DNA of 64,000 bases from Halalkalicoccus jeotgali B3 (GTDB lineage Archaea > Halobacteriota > Halobacteria > Halobacteriales > Halalkalicoccaceae), in the NCBI RefSeq assembly GCF_000196895.1, contig NC_014297.1, positions 1,370,119 to 1,434,118 of the forward strand, given 5' to 3'. Below, in pieces: positions 52,357 through 61,361 of the stretch. The first letter of the stretch is position 1; each line of letters opens with the position of its first letter. Made by a program: the position numbers and the translations under genes. Under the pieces are notes generated by a model that saw only the letters and a list, made by a program, of their open reading frames with translations, did not search any database and was not told the DNA's origin.

Positions 52357-53436
52357 ATGAAAGGGGCTTTGATAACTGGGGTCACGGGACAGGACGGATC
52401 GTATCTCGCCGAGATGCTACTCGAGAAGGGCTACGACGTCCACGGGATCGTACGATGGAACACCACTGCCGGGTCCTGGGGTGCTCACACGGAACGCCGG
52501 GTCGAGGAGATCGAAAAACGGGCCGAACGCACCGGACAGCACCTCGAGTTTCACTACGGTGATCTCACCGACGGCAGCAGCATTCGACGGGTGATCCGCG
52601 AGGTCGAACCCGACGAGATCTACAACCTCGGCGCACAGAGCCACGTCGCCGTCTCCTACGATCAACCCGACTATACCGCCGAAGTGAACGCCCTCGGGAC
52701 GCTTCGCGTGCTCGAAGCGATCCGCGAGACCGGCGTTGACGCACGATTCTATCAGGCCTCGACGAGCGAACTGTTCGGCAACGCGACCGAAACGCCACAG
52801 GACGAGTCCACCCGGTTCGATCCCGAGAGTCCCTACGCCTCGGCGAAACTCTACGCCCACCACATCACGAAGAACTACCGGGACGCCTACGACATCTTCG
52901 CCTGTAACGGCATCCTCTTCAACCACGAGTCGCCCCGCCGCGTCAAGGCCGCCGTAACCCGCAAGATCTCCCGAACGGTCGCACGCATGGACGCCGGTAT
53001 GGAAGACCGCCTGTATCTCGGGAATCTGGACGCGAAACGCGACTGGGGGTACGCCCCCGAGTACGTCGAGGCGATGTGGGAGATCCTGAACAACGACACG
53101 CCCGAGGACCTCGTGATCGCGACCGGCGAGACACATACCGTACGGGAGTTCGCGACCATCGCCTTCGAGACGCTCGGCTACGAGATCGAATGGCAGGGCG
53201 AGGGCGTCGAGGAGCGCGGGATCGACGCCGACAGCGGGGAGACGCTCGTCGAGGTCACCGAGGAGTTCTTCCGGCCGACGGACGTCCACCTGCTGAAGGG
53301 CGACGCATCGCGGGCCAAACAGGAGATCGGCTGGGAGCCACGTACCACCTTCGAGGGACTCGTCGAAATCATGGTCGAAGCCGACAGAGAGGCCCTCGAA
53401 CCCGATCGCTCCGAGCCGACGGTTCTCGAACGGTAG
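52357..53436 (+). CDS. gmd: GDP-mannose 4,6-dehydratase
   Basis: Converts GDP-mannose to GDP-4-keto-6-deoxymannose. Seen: ITGVTGQDGSYLAEMLLEKG (NADP site, about 6-25), YNLGAQSHVAVSYDQP, QASTSELFGNATETPQDE and the catalytic YASAKLYAHHITKNYR. The C-terminal GDP-binding part has FFRPTDVHLLKGDASRAKQEIGW. 359 residues, normal. The ATG at 52357 is favoured over GTG 52351, which overlaps the previous stop. Likely serves cell-surface glycan or S-layer glycosylation. Confidence 0.93.
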   Translation: MKGALITGVTGQDGSYLAEMLLEKGYDVHGIVRWNTTAGSWGAHTERRVEEIEKRAERTGQHLEFHYGDLTDGSSIRRVIREVEPDEIYNLGAQSHVAVSYDQPDYTAEVNALGTLRVLEAIRETGVDARFYQASTSELFGNATETPQDESTRFDPESPYASAKLYAHHITKNYRDAYDIFACNGILFNHESPRRVKAAVTRKISRTVARMDAGMEDRLYLGNLDAKRDWGYAPEYVEAMWEILNNDTPEDLVIATGETHTVREFATIAFETLGYEIEWQGEGVEERGIDADSGETLVEVTEEFFRPTDVHLLKGDASRAKQEIGWEPRTTFEGLVEIMVEADREALEPDRSEPTVLER

Positions 53437-53467
53437 GGTTGACGGTTCGCCGGTCCCACGTCTGGAC

Positions 53468-54847
53468 ATGGACCTCTGTTGGCACCGCCGCGACCTCCGG
53501 GTGACGGACAACCGGATGCTCGCGGGCCGCAACGCCCTCCCGGTCTTCGTCCTCGACGAGGCCGTACTGGAACACGCCGCACCCCCGCGAGTCGCGTTCA
53601 TGCTCGACGCGCTCGAATCGCTCCGCGAGGCCTATCGCGAGAGGGGTGGGAACCTGCTGATCGAACGGGGCGATCCATCGGCGGTCGTCCCTACCCTCGC
53701 CGCCGAGTTCGGCGTCGATACAGTGGTCTGGAACCACGACTACTCGGGGCTCGCCCGCGAGCGCGACGAAGCGGTCCGCGCGGCCCTGGACGAACGAGGG
53801 ATCAATCACGAGCAGTACCACGACGCCGTCATTCACGAACCCGGTTCGATCACCACCACCGACGGCGACCCTTACTCGGTGTTTACGTACTTCGGAAAGA
53901 AGTGGTTGGATCGCGACAAACCCGATCCCGTTTCGGCACCCGAGTCGGTCTCCGACCCCGACGATCCCGGTGGGATCCCCGCACTCTCGGATCTCGGGTT
54001 CGAAGCGCCCGAGGGTTCGGTCCCGGATGCGGGACCGGACGCGGCCGAAAACAGACTTGAGACGTTCTGCGACGGACCGATCCGTCGGTACGAGGAGGAC
54101 AGGGACTACCCGTCCAGAGGGGGTACCTCGCGGCTCTCGGTCGATCTGAAGTTCGGAACGGTCGGAATTCGCCGGGTCTACGCGGCGACCGAGAACGCGA
54201 AGGCCGAGGCCGGAAGTAAGGAAGAACGCGGCTCCGTCGAGGAGTTCCAATCGCAACTCGCGTGGCGGGAGTTCTACACGCAGGTGCTTTATTATCATCC
54301 TAACGTCGTCACGAAGAACTACAAAACCTACGACGGGGAGATAGAGTGGCGAACGGACGAGGAGGGATTCGACGCCTGGACGGAGGGAAAGACGGGCTAT
54401 CCGATCGTCGACGCCGGAATGCGCCAACTCCGCGAGGAGTCGTGGATGCACAACCGCGTTCGGATGCTCGTCGCCGCCTTCCTGACCAAGGACTTGCTCG
54501 TCGACTGGCGGGAAGGCTACGACTGGTTCAGGAAACACCTCGTGGATCACGACACCGGAAACGACACCGGCGGCTGGCAATGGGCCGCCTCGACGGGCAC
54601 CGACGCCCAGCCCTACTTCCGGATCTTCAACCCGATGACACAGGGCGAGCGCTACGATCCCGACGCTGAGTACATCCGCGAGTACGTCCCCGAACTCCGT
54701 GAGGTCGACCCGAAGACGATCCACGCGTGGCACGATCTCGACGACGAGGCCCGTCCTGACGTCGGATATCCCGCACCGATCGTCGACCACGCGATCCGCC
54801 GGGAGGTAGCTATCGAGACGTTCGAACGTGCCCGCGGCGAGGAGTGA
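53468..54847 (+). CDS. phr: Deoxyribodipyrimidine photolyase (CPD, cryptochrome family)
   Basis: FAD enzyme that repairs cyclobutane pyrimidine dimers using light. The antenna domain begins MDLCWHRRDLRVTDNRML; the FAD domain has WREFYTQVLYYHP, YPIVDAGMRQLREESWMHNRVRM (by its core DAGMRQL) and QWAASTGTDAQPYFRIFNP with the Trp/Asn residues of CPD photolyases. 459 residues, normal. Common in haloarchaea exposed to sunlight. It stands 31 bases after gmd, in the same direction. Confidence 0.93.
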   Translation: MDLCWHRRDLRVTDNRMLAGRNALPVFVLDEAVLEHAAPPRVAFMLDALESLREAYRERGGNLLIERGDPSAVVPTLAAEFGVDTVVWNHDYSGLARERDEAVRAALDERGINHEQYHDAVIHEPGSITTTDGDPYSVFTYFGKKWLDRDKPDPVSAPESVSDPDDPGGIPALSDLGFEAPEGSVPDAGPDAAENRLETFCDGPIRRYEEDRDYPSRGGTSRLSVDLKFGTVGIRRVYAATENAKAEAGSKEERGSVEEFQSQLAWREFYTQVLYYHPNVVTKNYKTYDGEIEWRTDEEGFDAWTEGKTGYPIVDAGMRQLREESWMHNRVRMLVAAFLTKDLLVDWREGYDWFRKHLVDHDTGNDTGGWQWAASTGTDAQPYFRIFNPMTQGERYDPDAEYIREYVPELREVDPKTIHAWHDLDDEARPDVGYPAPIVDHAIRREVAIETFERARGEE

Positions 54848-54938
54848 CGTGATCCGGCGAGTCGCTCCCGCGATCGGTATATTTTGCACGACTTGTCACT
54901 AGATCTATCTAATCGGTCCCGTAACCGTATCATTGCAA

Positions 54939-55886
54939 ATGGTACGACTCTCGATCGCAAACGGGGACGAACTGCGAGCCCTCCGGCGGTGGCTCGATCA
55001 CCTCCGTGGAACGCGTCCCGTAGCGGCGGCCGAACGAACGTACGCACTCTGTGTCCAGTGCTCGTTGCTGTTGGCGGTGATCGGAGCGAGCAAAGTGGCG
55101 GTCGTCTCGCTTCTCCTCTCGATCCCGATCAACGCCGCCGCGGGGGTGGCGTTTCTGGTGACGCTCGCCGTCTACAACCACAACAAACTGACCGACCTCG
55201 AGGAGGACGCGGTCAACGATCCCGAGGGGGCCGCCCTCCGTGGCTCTCGGAAACGACTCTTCGCGGCCCTCTCGGTCGGATCATACGTACTGGCGCTGTG
55301 TCTATCGGCCCTCGGTGGCCCGGTGGCGTTCTCGCTGACGCTGTTTCCGGGCGTGCTGGGCGTACTCTACAGTAGTCGCTGGCTGCCGGGTCCGGGGCCC
55401 GACCGACTCAAGGACGTGTTGCTCGTCGGGACGGGCGCGGTCGCATTCGCGTGGGCCGTGCCCCTCGCGCTTCTGCCCCTCGCGTTCGCCGGCGACGCCG
55501 TCGGCCTCGGTGCGCTCGTCGTTCTCGCCTTCTTCTTCGTTCGGACGGTACTGGCCGTCGAACTATTCAACGTCCGCGATGTCGAGGGCGATCGGTGCCG
55601 GGGCATCGCGACGCTTCCGGTGGTCCTCGGCGTCGATCCGACGCGGGTCGTCCTCGTCGCGCTCAACGCCTGCTCTCTGGCGTTGCTCGTTGCCGCGGTG
55701 TTCCTCGGTGCGCTCGCGCCGGTCGCACTCGCGGCCGCCCCCGCGGTCGGGTTCTCCCTGGTACTGGTCGGGTGGCTGGACGCGGATCGGTCCGCCGATC
55801 GGCTCTGTCTGGCGAGTTACCTCGAAGCGCCCCTCATGGCCGCCTGTCTCGTCCTCGCGAGTGGCTCCGTGCCCCCGGTCGCGTAG
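54939..55886 (+). CDS. UbiA-family prenyltransferase
   Basis: A 315-residue membrane enzyme with about nine helices. Two Asp-rich motifs mark the family: NHNKLTDLEEDAVND (about 71-85) and FNVRDVEGDRCRGIA (about 208-222), which bind prenyl diphosphate with Mg. Possible products are isoprenoid lipids or quinones such as menaquinone precursors; the substrate is not clear. ATG at 54939 is preferred. It follows photolyase after 91 bases. Confidence 0.86.
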   Translation: MVRLSIANGDELRALRRWLDHLRGTRPVAAAERTYALCVQCSLLLAVIGASKVAVVSLLLSIPINAAAGVAFLVTLAVYNHNKLTDLEEDAVNDPEGAALRGSRKRLFAALSVGSYVLALCLSALGGPVAFSLTLFPGVLGVLYSSRWLPGPGPDRLKDVLLVGTGAVAFAWAVPLALLPLAFAGDAVGLGALVVLAFFFVRTVLAVELFNVRDVEGDRCRGIATLPVVLGVDPTRVVLVALNACSLALLVAAVFLGALAPVALAAAPAVGFSLVLVGWLDADRSADRLCLASYLEAPLMAACLVLASGSVPPVA

Positions 55887-55963
55887 TTTTGGCGGTCCAT
55901 ATACAAGTATAGATATATCGTGTATCCGTCACGAACGACACGCCCGCTCGGAACGATGATCCG

Positions 55964-57646
55964 ATGATTACACTATCGCCGACGGTCGCGCTGATCGTGG
56001 GTTCGGTGCTCGCCGCCGGAAGCGTCGGGGTTCTGGCGTGGCGCCAGCGCCCCGAACCCGGTTCGTTCAGCCTCGCTGTTCTCATGGCTGCGGCCGCGTG
56101 GTGGTCCGCGACTCAGTTGGGCACCCTCCTCGCAGGGACGCTCCCCGGCGCGCTGTTCTGGGCACGCCTCCAGTGGCTCGCGAGCGTGACGCTTCCGGTC
56201 GTGTGGTTGGTCTTCGCACTCGAGTACACCGGCTACGACAGGTACGTCAGGCGATCGGTCGTCGCGGGACTGGCGATCCCCTCGGTGCTTACGCTGGCGC
56301 TCCTCGCGACCAACGGCACACACGGGCTGATACGCGAGAGCGTGACCCTCGCCGACCACCACGGCTACCTCGTCCTCCAGTCGACGTGGGGGCCGTGGTT
56401 CTACCTCATCGTCGGCTACGCGTACGTCCTCGTGACGGTCGGGTCGCTCCTGTTCGTCCAGCTCGCGATCGGGGCGTCGCTTTTGTATCGAACGCAGGCG
56501 ATCGCGCTACTCGTCGGGGCCGCGAGCCCGTGGTTGGCGCATCTCGTCTATCTCAGCGGGTTCGTGCCCTGGGCCGGTCTCGACCTGATGGGGGCGACGT
56601 TCAGCGTCTCGGGGGCCACACTACTGTTCGCGCTCGCTCGCGGGAGGCTCCTCGATGCCAATCCGGCCGCGAGCCGTCTGGCGAGCGATTTCGTCATCCG
56701 GGGGATCGACGACGGGGTGCTCATCACCGACTCCAGTGGCCGCGTGGTCGATCTCAATCCCGCAGTGAGGTCGATCCTCGGGGTGAGTCCGGCCGACGCC
56801 GTCGGTCGGCCGGCAGTCGCCGTCGTCCCAGGATGGGACGGCTCGTCTGCGGAGCCGGACTCGGAGGTGACGACCAGGGTCGGAGATGGCGCTCGGTATT
56901 TCGACGTCCGCGTCTCGGTCCTCACCGACTATCACGACCGTCCGGTGGGCCGAGCGATCGTCCTGCGGGACGTCACCGAGCGGCGGCGGCGCCGCCAGCG
57001 ACTCACGGTGCTTCAGCGGATCCTCCGTCACAACCTGCGAAACGAGATGACGGTCATCCACGGACACGCACAGTGTCTCGAGGACGAAGGAAACGACGCC
57101 GCGGGCGCGATCGAGGAGAGCGCGAATCGCGTTCTCGATCTGAGCCAGAAGGCCAGCCAGATCGAGCGCCTCGTCGCAAAGAGCGAAACCGACGCGACGA
57201 CCCGTCTGGACATCGTGATCGAAAACGCGGTCCGATCGCTTCGATCCGAACATCCCGGAACGACGTTCCTCGTCGGCGAGCTCCCGTCGGTGACTGTGTG
57301 CGTCTCGATCGAGACGGCCGTCTACAACCTCCTCGAGAACGCAGCCGAACACAACACGGGCGACGACCCCACGGTCACCGTCGAAGCGAGCGTCAGCGAC
57401 AGGGAGGTCCGAATCACGGTCGCCGACGACGGGCCCGGGATCCCCCCGATGGAACGGCAGGTCCTTCAGGTCGACGGCGAGACCCCGCTGCACCACGGGA
57501 GCGGGATCGGGCTCTGGTTGGTCCACTGGACCGTCGAACTGCTCGGGGGAACGGTGACGTTCGGGGAGAACGACCCCATCGGAAGTGTCGTCAACGTTCG
57601 CGTTCCGGTGGCTGGCTCGCCCGGCGGCCACGAGCGGGGCGCGTGA
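55964..57646 (+). CDS. Membrane histidine kinase with 7-helix sensor and PAS domain
   Basis: A 560-residue sensor kinase. Seven hydrophobic segments (about 5-225) form a 7TM-type sensor; a PAS domain follows (IRGIDDGVLITDSSGRVVDLN, about 240-345); the H-box with phospho-accepting His is ILRHNLRNEMTVIHGHAQ (about 351-368). The HATPase core has VYNLLENAAEHN (N-box), VADDGPGIPP (G1) and HHGSGIGLWLVHWTVE (G2). No response regulator is adjacent, so the partner is elsewhere. Confidence 0.9.
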   Translation: MITLSPTVALIVGSVLAAGSVGVLAWRQRPEPGSFSLAVLMAAAAWWSATQLGTLLAGTLPGALFWARLQWLASVTLPVVWLVFALEYTGYDRYVRRSVVAGLAIPSVLTLALLATNGTHGLIRESVTLADHHGYLVLQSTWGPWFYLIVGYAYVLVTVGSLLFVQLAIGASLLYRTQAIALLVGAASPWLAHLVYLSGFVPWAGLDLMGATFSVSGATLLFALARGRLLDANPAASRLASDFVIRGIDDGVLITDSSGRVVDLNPAVRSILGVSPADAVGRPAVAVVPGWDGSSAEPDSEVTTRVGDGARYFDVRVSVLTDYHDRPVGRAIVLRDVTERRRRRQRLTVLQRILRHNLRNEMTVIHGHAQCLEDEGNDAAGAIEESANRVLDLSQKASQIERLVAKSETDATTRLDIVIENAVRSLRSEHPGTTFLVGELPSVTVCVSIETAVYNLLENAAEHNTGDDPTVTVEASVSDREVRITVADDGPGIPPMERQVLQVDGETPLHHGSGIGLWLVHWTVELLGGTVTFGENDPIGSVVNVRVPVAGSPGGHERGA

Positions 57647-57680
57647 TCGGGAATGGTATACGATAACGTGGGGCTTCTAA

Positions 57681-57720
57681 AGCTTTAACAGCGCGGCCGG
57701 AGATGGTAGAACTGGAGGAG
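57681..57720 (+). promoter_or_regulatory. sodA promoter with Shine-Dalgarno leader
   Basis: TATA-like gctttaac (57682-57689) puts the expected start near 57711. A ggaggag at 57714-57720 lies 6 bases before the ATG at 57727, a good ribosome binding site. This is unlike the leaderless pattern of most genes here and supports the start at 57727 over the upstream ATG at 57703. Confidence 0.65.
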
Positions 57721-57726
57721 ATTACC

Positions 57727-58338
57727 ATGCCAGAGAAATCAAACGCCGAACTGCCGCCGCTTCCGTACGACTACGACGCGCTCGAACCGTCGATCTCCGA
57801 GCAGGTCGTCACGTGGCACCACGACACGCACCACCAGGGATACGTAAACGGCCTCAACAGCGCCGAGGAGACGCTCGCGGAGAACCGCGAGTCCGGTGAT
57901 TACTCCTCGACGGGCGGCGCGCTCGGCAACGTCACCCACAACGGCTCGGGCCACTATCTCCACACGCTGTTCTGGGAGAACATGAGCCCCGAGGGCGGCG
58001 ACGAGCCGTCGGGCGACCTCAGAGAGCGCATCGAGGAGGACTTCGGCTCCTACGAGGGCTGGAAGGGCGAGTTCGAGGCTGCCGCAAAGGCCGCCGGTGG
58101 CTGGGCGCTGTTGGTCTACGACCCGGTTGCCAAGCAGCTTCGCAACCTCGCAGTCGATAAGCACGACCAGGGTGCCCTCTGGGGGGCCCACCCCGTGCTG
58201 GCGCTCGACGTCTGGGAACACTCGTACTACTACGACTACGGCCCGGACCGCGGCGACTTCATCGACGCCTTCTTCGACGTCGTCAACTGGGACGAGGCCG
58301 AAGACCAGTACCAGAAGTCCGTCGACCACTTCGAGTAA
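57727..58338 (+). CDS. sodA: Superoxide dismutase, Fe/Mn type
   Basis: Converts superoxide to hydrogen peroxide and oxygen; 203 residues, typical. Metal ligands: HHDTHHQGYVNGLN near the N-terminus (His cluster 31-36), NGSGHYLHTLFWENMSP, and DVWEHSYYYDYGPDRG (Asp and His ligands, about 164-168). The metal (Mn in halophiles is usual) is not fixed by the sequence. A T6 tract shortly after the stop may terminate transcription. Confidence 0.96.
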   Translation: MPEKSNAELPPLPYDYDALEPSISEQVVTWHHDTHHQGYVNGLNSAEETLAENRESGDYSSTGGALGNVTHNGSGHYLHTLFWENMSPEGGDEPSGDLRERIEEDFGSYEGWKGEFEAAAKAAGGWALLVYDPVAKQLRNLAVDKHDQGALWGAHPVLALDVWEHSYYYDYGPDRGDFIDAFFDVVNWDEAEDQYQKSVDHFE

Positions 58339-58354
58339 CTCCCTAGACTTCCCG

Positions 58355-58360
58355 TTTTTT
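58355..58360 (+). terminator. Probable sodA terminator (T6 tract)
   Basis: A run of six T residues 17 bases after the sodA stop, followed by G+C-rich sequence. Archaeal RNA polymerase stops at such tracts. Moderate support; the divergence in function with the next gene (DUF) fits a transcription boundary. Confidence 0.5.
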
Positions 58361-58409
58361 GCGCCGCCGCACCGTGAGCTTTAGTGGCGTCTCCGTCGAA
58401 CCCCATCCC

Positions 58410-58694
58410 ATGCCCAAACCCAAAGGGGAGTTCGACGAACTCTACCCGTGTGACTTCTACACCCCGGCGGAGCTGTTCGAACCCGACGAGATGTACACCG
58501 TCTACGAGATCGGGCGTCTCCTCCAAGGGCTCGATCCCGAGGCTGAACTCGAACCCGATACCGAGGCCGTGCTGCTGGACTGGGCGATCCCGTGGGTGGT
58601 GAAAAACGGCGAGGACTTGGTGGTCGGCGATCCCGTCTCCGAGGACCAGCCGGGCTACTACGGGCTGAAACGCGAGGAGGACCGAGAGGACTAG
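58410..58694 (+). CDS. Haloarchaeal conserved protein of unknown function
   Basis: A 94-residue acidic protein: MPKPKGEFDELYPCDFYTPAE opens it, then EMYTVYEIGRLLQGLDPEAEL and LLDWAIPWVVKNGEDLVVG, ending with GYYGLKREED. I recall the family as DUF5827. No known motif. Its TAG overlaps the stop of the convergent kinase by 4 bases. Confidence 0.78.
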   Translation: MPKPKGEFDELYPCDFYTPAELFEPDEMYTVYEIGRLLQGLDPEAELEPDTEAVLLDWAIPWVVKNGEDLVVGDPVSEDQPGYYGLKREEDRED

Positions 58695-60520
58695 CCCGCC
58701 CCGTTCGCGTCCGTCGTGATCTCGATTCGCAACCCGCCGGCCTCGCCGCAGGCCAGCGAGAGGCCCCAGCCGTGGCCTTCGGCGATATTTTGTATGATCA
58801 CCAGCCCGAATCCTGTCCCCTCATCGGTGCTGTAGCCCGGTTCCAGGGCCGCCTCGCGTTCGGATTCGGGGATGCCGGGACCGTCGTCCACGATCGCGAA
58901 CCCGTCGGGAGTGGCTTCGACGGTGACGGTCACGGCCGCCGAGTCGTGTGCCCCGCTGTCGCCGGAATCCGCAGGGTTCTGGCCACGCGTCGGGCCGTGT
59001 TCGACACTGTTTCGGAACGCGTTCTCGAACAGTTGGGTCAGTCGGTTTCTGTCGGCATGGACCGTCCGATCCTCCCCGATGACGAGGGTCGCCCCCTCGG
59101 TTTCGACGTTCGCCCAGGCCTCCTCGGCGACGGTTCCTAGGATCACCGGCCGCGTCTCGCCGACGGCCCTGCCCTCGCGTGCGAGCACGAGCAGCCCCTC
59201 GATGATCTCGCGGATCCGGCGGTGGCTCCGGTTCACCTGCTCGAGGTGGTCGAGATCACCGGTCTCCGTCGCCAGCGAGAGCGCGCCTTCGGCGACGTTC
59301 AGCGGGTTTCGCAGGTCGTGCGAGACGACGCCGACGAACTCCTCAAGGCGGGCGTTTTTCGCCTCGAGTTCGCTCTCGTGGGTGGCCCGATCCAACGCGA
59401 CGGTGGCGGTCGCCGCGAGCAGTTTCGCGAAGTAGACCTCCGCGTCGTCGAAGGCATCCAGGCTGTCGGCGGCGATGATGAGCACGCCGTGACTCCCGAG
59501 CGGGAAGATCATCTCGCTGCGGAGATGCGTCTCGGGGTTGTGCGCGCCCGCCTCCTCGTGGACACCCTCGAAGATTCCGTCCTCGCCCGACTCGAAGACC
59601 TCCCACGCGAGACACTCGCCGCGTACGAGGGCCGGTACCGTCCCGAGGGAGTCCTCGACGGTGTCGGTGTAAGCGACCGGTTCGAGGTGCTTGCCGGCCG
59701 CATCGACGAAGTGGATGCCGGTGTGGGTGAGCCCGAGGACGCGATCCGCGGCCGCCACGGTGACGTCCGCGACGTCCGAGCGTCCCTCGGCGACCATCAA
59801 CTCTCGCGTCGTCTCGAGCAGGCGTTCGAGCGTCCAGACCGTTCGTCGGTACTCGGTGACGTCGCGCCCGATCCCACAGACGACCGTCCGGCGGTCGGCG
59901 TCGAGGCGCGAATTGGTGAACTCGTAGGGAGTCGACCGACCGTCAGGTCGGGGGAGTTCGGCTTCGGTCGTGACCGGTAGGTCGTCCGGATCGCAGTCGG
60001 CGATGAGCGCGGCGATCCGGTCTGTGTCCTCCCCGGAGACGAGATCGACCGGGTGCATCGACGCGAGCTCCGCGTCGTCGAGGCCCGTCACCTCGGCGAG
60101 ACGGTCGTTCCAGTGGATGAAACCCTCCTCGTCGAACGCGTAGATCACGTCGGTCACAGTGTCGATCACCGTGCTCGCGAGATCGTCCCGCGTCGTCGCG
60201 GCGCCGCGCTCGGCGGCGGTTCCGATTTGGGCGATCAGAGTCTCGGGACGACGTACGACCTCCTTGGGAATGACCCGCACACCGGCCGCCCGGGCGGTCC
60301 GTGCGTCCGCCTCGTCGTCGGTCAGGACGATCGTCGGCGGCCACCCCGCAGCGTGCTCGGCCGGGAGCGAGCCGAGACAGAGCACACAGTCGATCCCCGA
60401 GATAGCGCCGACCTCCTCCGGCGGGACGGAGCGCAGTCGCACCCGCTCGTCGAGGTCGCGCCCGATGGCCGCCCATTCCTCGGACGCCCCGACACAGGCG
60501 ACCCGCACGGGTGGATCCAT
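58691..60520 (-). CDS. Cytosolic histidine kinase with PAS and GAF domains
   Basis: A 609-residue kinase without transmembrane helices. N-terminal receiver-like segment (PVRVACVGASEEWAAIGRDL, about 3-22, through VRVIPKEVVRRPE; the phospho-acceptor Asp pattern is weak), PAS domain (IYAFDEEGFIHWNDRLAEVTG, about 130-150), GAF domain (from TTRELMVAEGRSDV), HisKA H-box VVSHDLRNPLNVAEGAL and HATPase core with FAIVDDGPGIPESE. ATG at 60520 is preferred over 60535: a TATA-like gttatc (60544-60549) sits about 27 bases upstream. Confidence 0.88.
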   Translation of the reverse strand: MDPPVRVACVGASEEWAAIGRDLDERVRLRSVPPEEVGAISGIDCVLCLGSLPAEHAAGWPPTIVLTDDEADARTARAAGVRVIPKEVVRRPETLIAQIGTAAERGAATTRDDLASTVIDTVTDVIYAFDEEGFIHWNDRLAEVTGLDDAELASMHPVDLVSGEDTDRIAALIADCDPDDLPVTTEAELPRPDGRSTPYEFTNSRLDADRRTVVCGIGRDVTEYRRTVWTLERLLETTRELMVAEGRSDVADVTVAAADRVLGLTHTGIHFVDAAGKHLEPVAYTDTVEDSLGTVPALVRGECLAWEVFESGEDGIFEGVHEEAGAHNPETHLRSEMIFPLGSHGVLIIAADSLDAFDDAEVYFAKLLAATATVALDRATHESELEAKNARLEEFVGVVSHDLRNPLNVAEGALSLATETGDLDHLEQVNRSHRRIREIIEGLLVLAREGRAVGETRPVILGTVAEEAWANVETEGATLVIGEDRTVHADRNRLTQLFENAFRNSVEHGPTRGQNPADSGDSGAHDSAAVTVTVEATPDGFAIVDDGPGIPESEREAALEPGYSTDEGTGFGLVIIQNIAEGHGWGLSLACGEAGGLRIEITTDANGAG

Positions 60521-60617
60521 TACCGTGGTTACCATTCTGAGATAACATATCATTTTCGATACGATCTTCCCGAACCGGATCGGTGAGTGTTTCCCGGTCG
60601 GTTGCGAGCCACCGAGT

Positions 60618-61361
60618 ATGGACGTTAGGCTGCTCGAAGCCACCGACGACCCCGAGCGGGTCGTCTGTCTGGGGGCGCGAAACGATTACATGAGCGACTT
60701 CGTCGGCGATCAGTCCTTCGAGGAAGTCATGGAAAGCGTCGACGGCGGGAGTCTCGAGGAGAAGAAACGGACCCTGATCGGGCACCTGCTCTCACACGGT
60801 CACTTCGGCCCGTTCGAACATCCACAGATCACCATCGCCGTCGAGGGGATCAGTCGCTCCTGTATGGCCCAACTCACCCGCCATCGCCACGTCTCGTTCG
60901 ACGTTCAGTCGATGCGCTACGTCGCCTTCGACGAGGTCGACCCCGCGGAGGTTCGGAACGGCGAGATGGTCGTCGTCCCGCCCTCCGCGAGCGATCCGAA
61001 CTGGGTCGGGCGTAATCAGAAGAGCGGCGCGGTCGACGAGGAGACGGTAAAAGAACGCGAGCGGGTGTTCACTGAGTCGGTCTCTCGGTCGGTCGAGGAC
61101 TATCAGGAGCTGCTCGACCTGGGGATGGCCCCCGAGGACGCCCGGTTCGTCCTCCCGATCGGTACCGAGGTCAACCTCGTGATGTCGATGAACGCCCGAA
61201 TGCTGATGCACGTCGCCGACATGCGCGCCGCGGCCGACAGCCAGTGGGAAATCAGGGAACTCACCGAGAGCGTACTCGATATCGCCGCCGAGTGGTGTCC
61301 GCTCACCTTCGAGTACTACGACGAGCACATGAAGGGCCGGAAGAACCGCCTCGCGCCATGA
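60618..61361 (+). CDS. thyX: FAD-dependent thymidylate synthase ThyX
   Basis: Makes dTMP from dUMP with methylene-tetrahydrofolate (or pterin) and NADPH. The ThyX motif RHRHVSFDVQS (RHRx7S, about 90-100) is clear, and the C-terminal DMRAAADSQWEIRELTESV carries the dUMP/FAD contacts. 247 residues, normal for archaeal ThyX. The CoA-transferase gene starts inside its stop (ATGA, 61358-61361), an unexpected functional pairing. Its carbon donor links it to the pterin genes at 41.7 kb. Confidence 0.95.
   Translation: MDVRLLEATDDPERVVCLGARNDYMSDFVGDQSFEEVMESVDGGSLEEKKRTLIGHLLSHGHFGPFEHPQITIAVEGISRSCMAQLTRHRHVSFDVQSMRYVAFDEVDPAEVRNGEMVVVPPSASDPNWVGRNQKSGAVDEETVKERERVFTESVSRSVEDYQELLDLGMAPEDARFVLPIGTEVNLVMSMNARMLMHVADMRAAADSQWEIRELTESVLDIAAEWCPLTFEYYDEHMKGRKNRLAP

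Noticed and set aside
57703-57726. Longer sodA start at ATG 57703
   Set aside because: The TATA spacing predicts a transcript start after this ATG, and a good ribosome binding site serves the ATG at 57727.
61244-61357. Upstream extension of the CoA-transferase
   Set aside because: It lies wholly within thyX in another frame and reads as Arg-rich shadow; the ATGA overlap at 61358 is the natural start.
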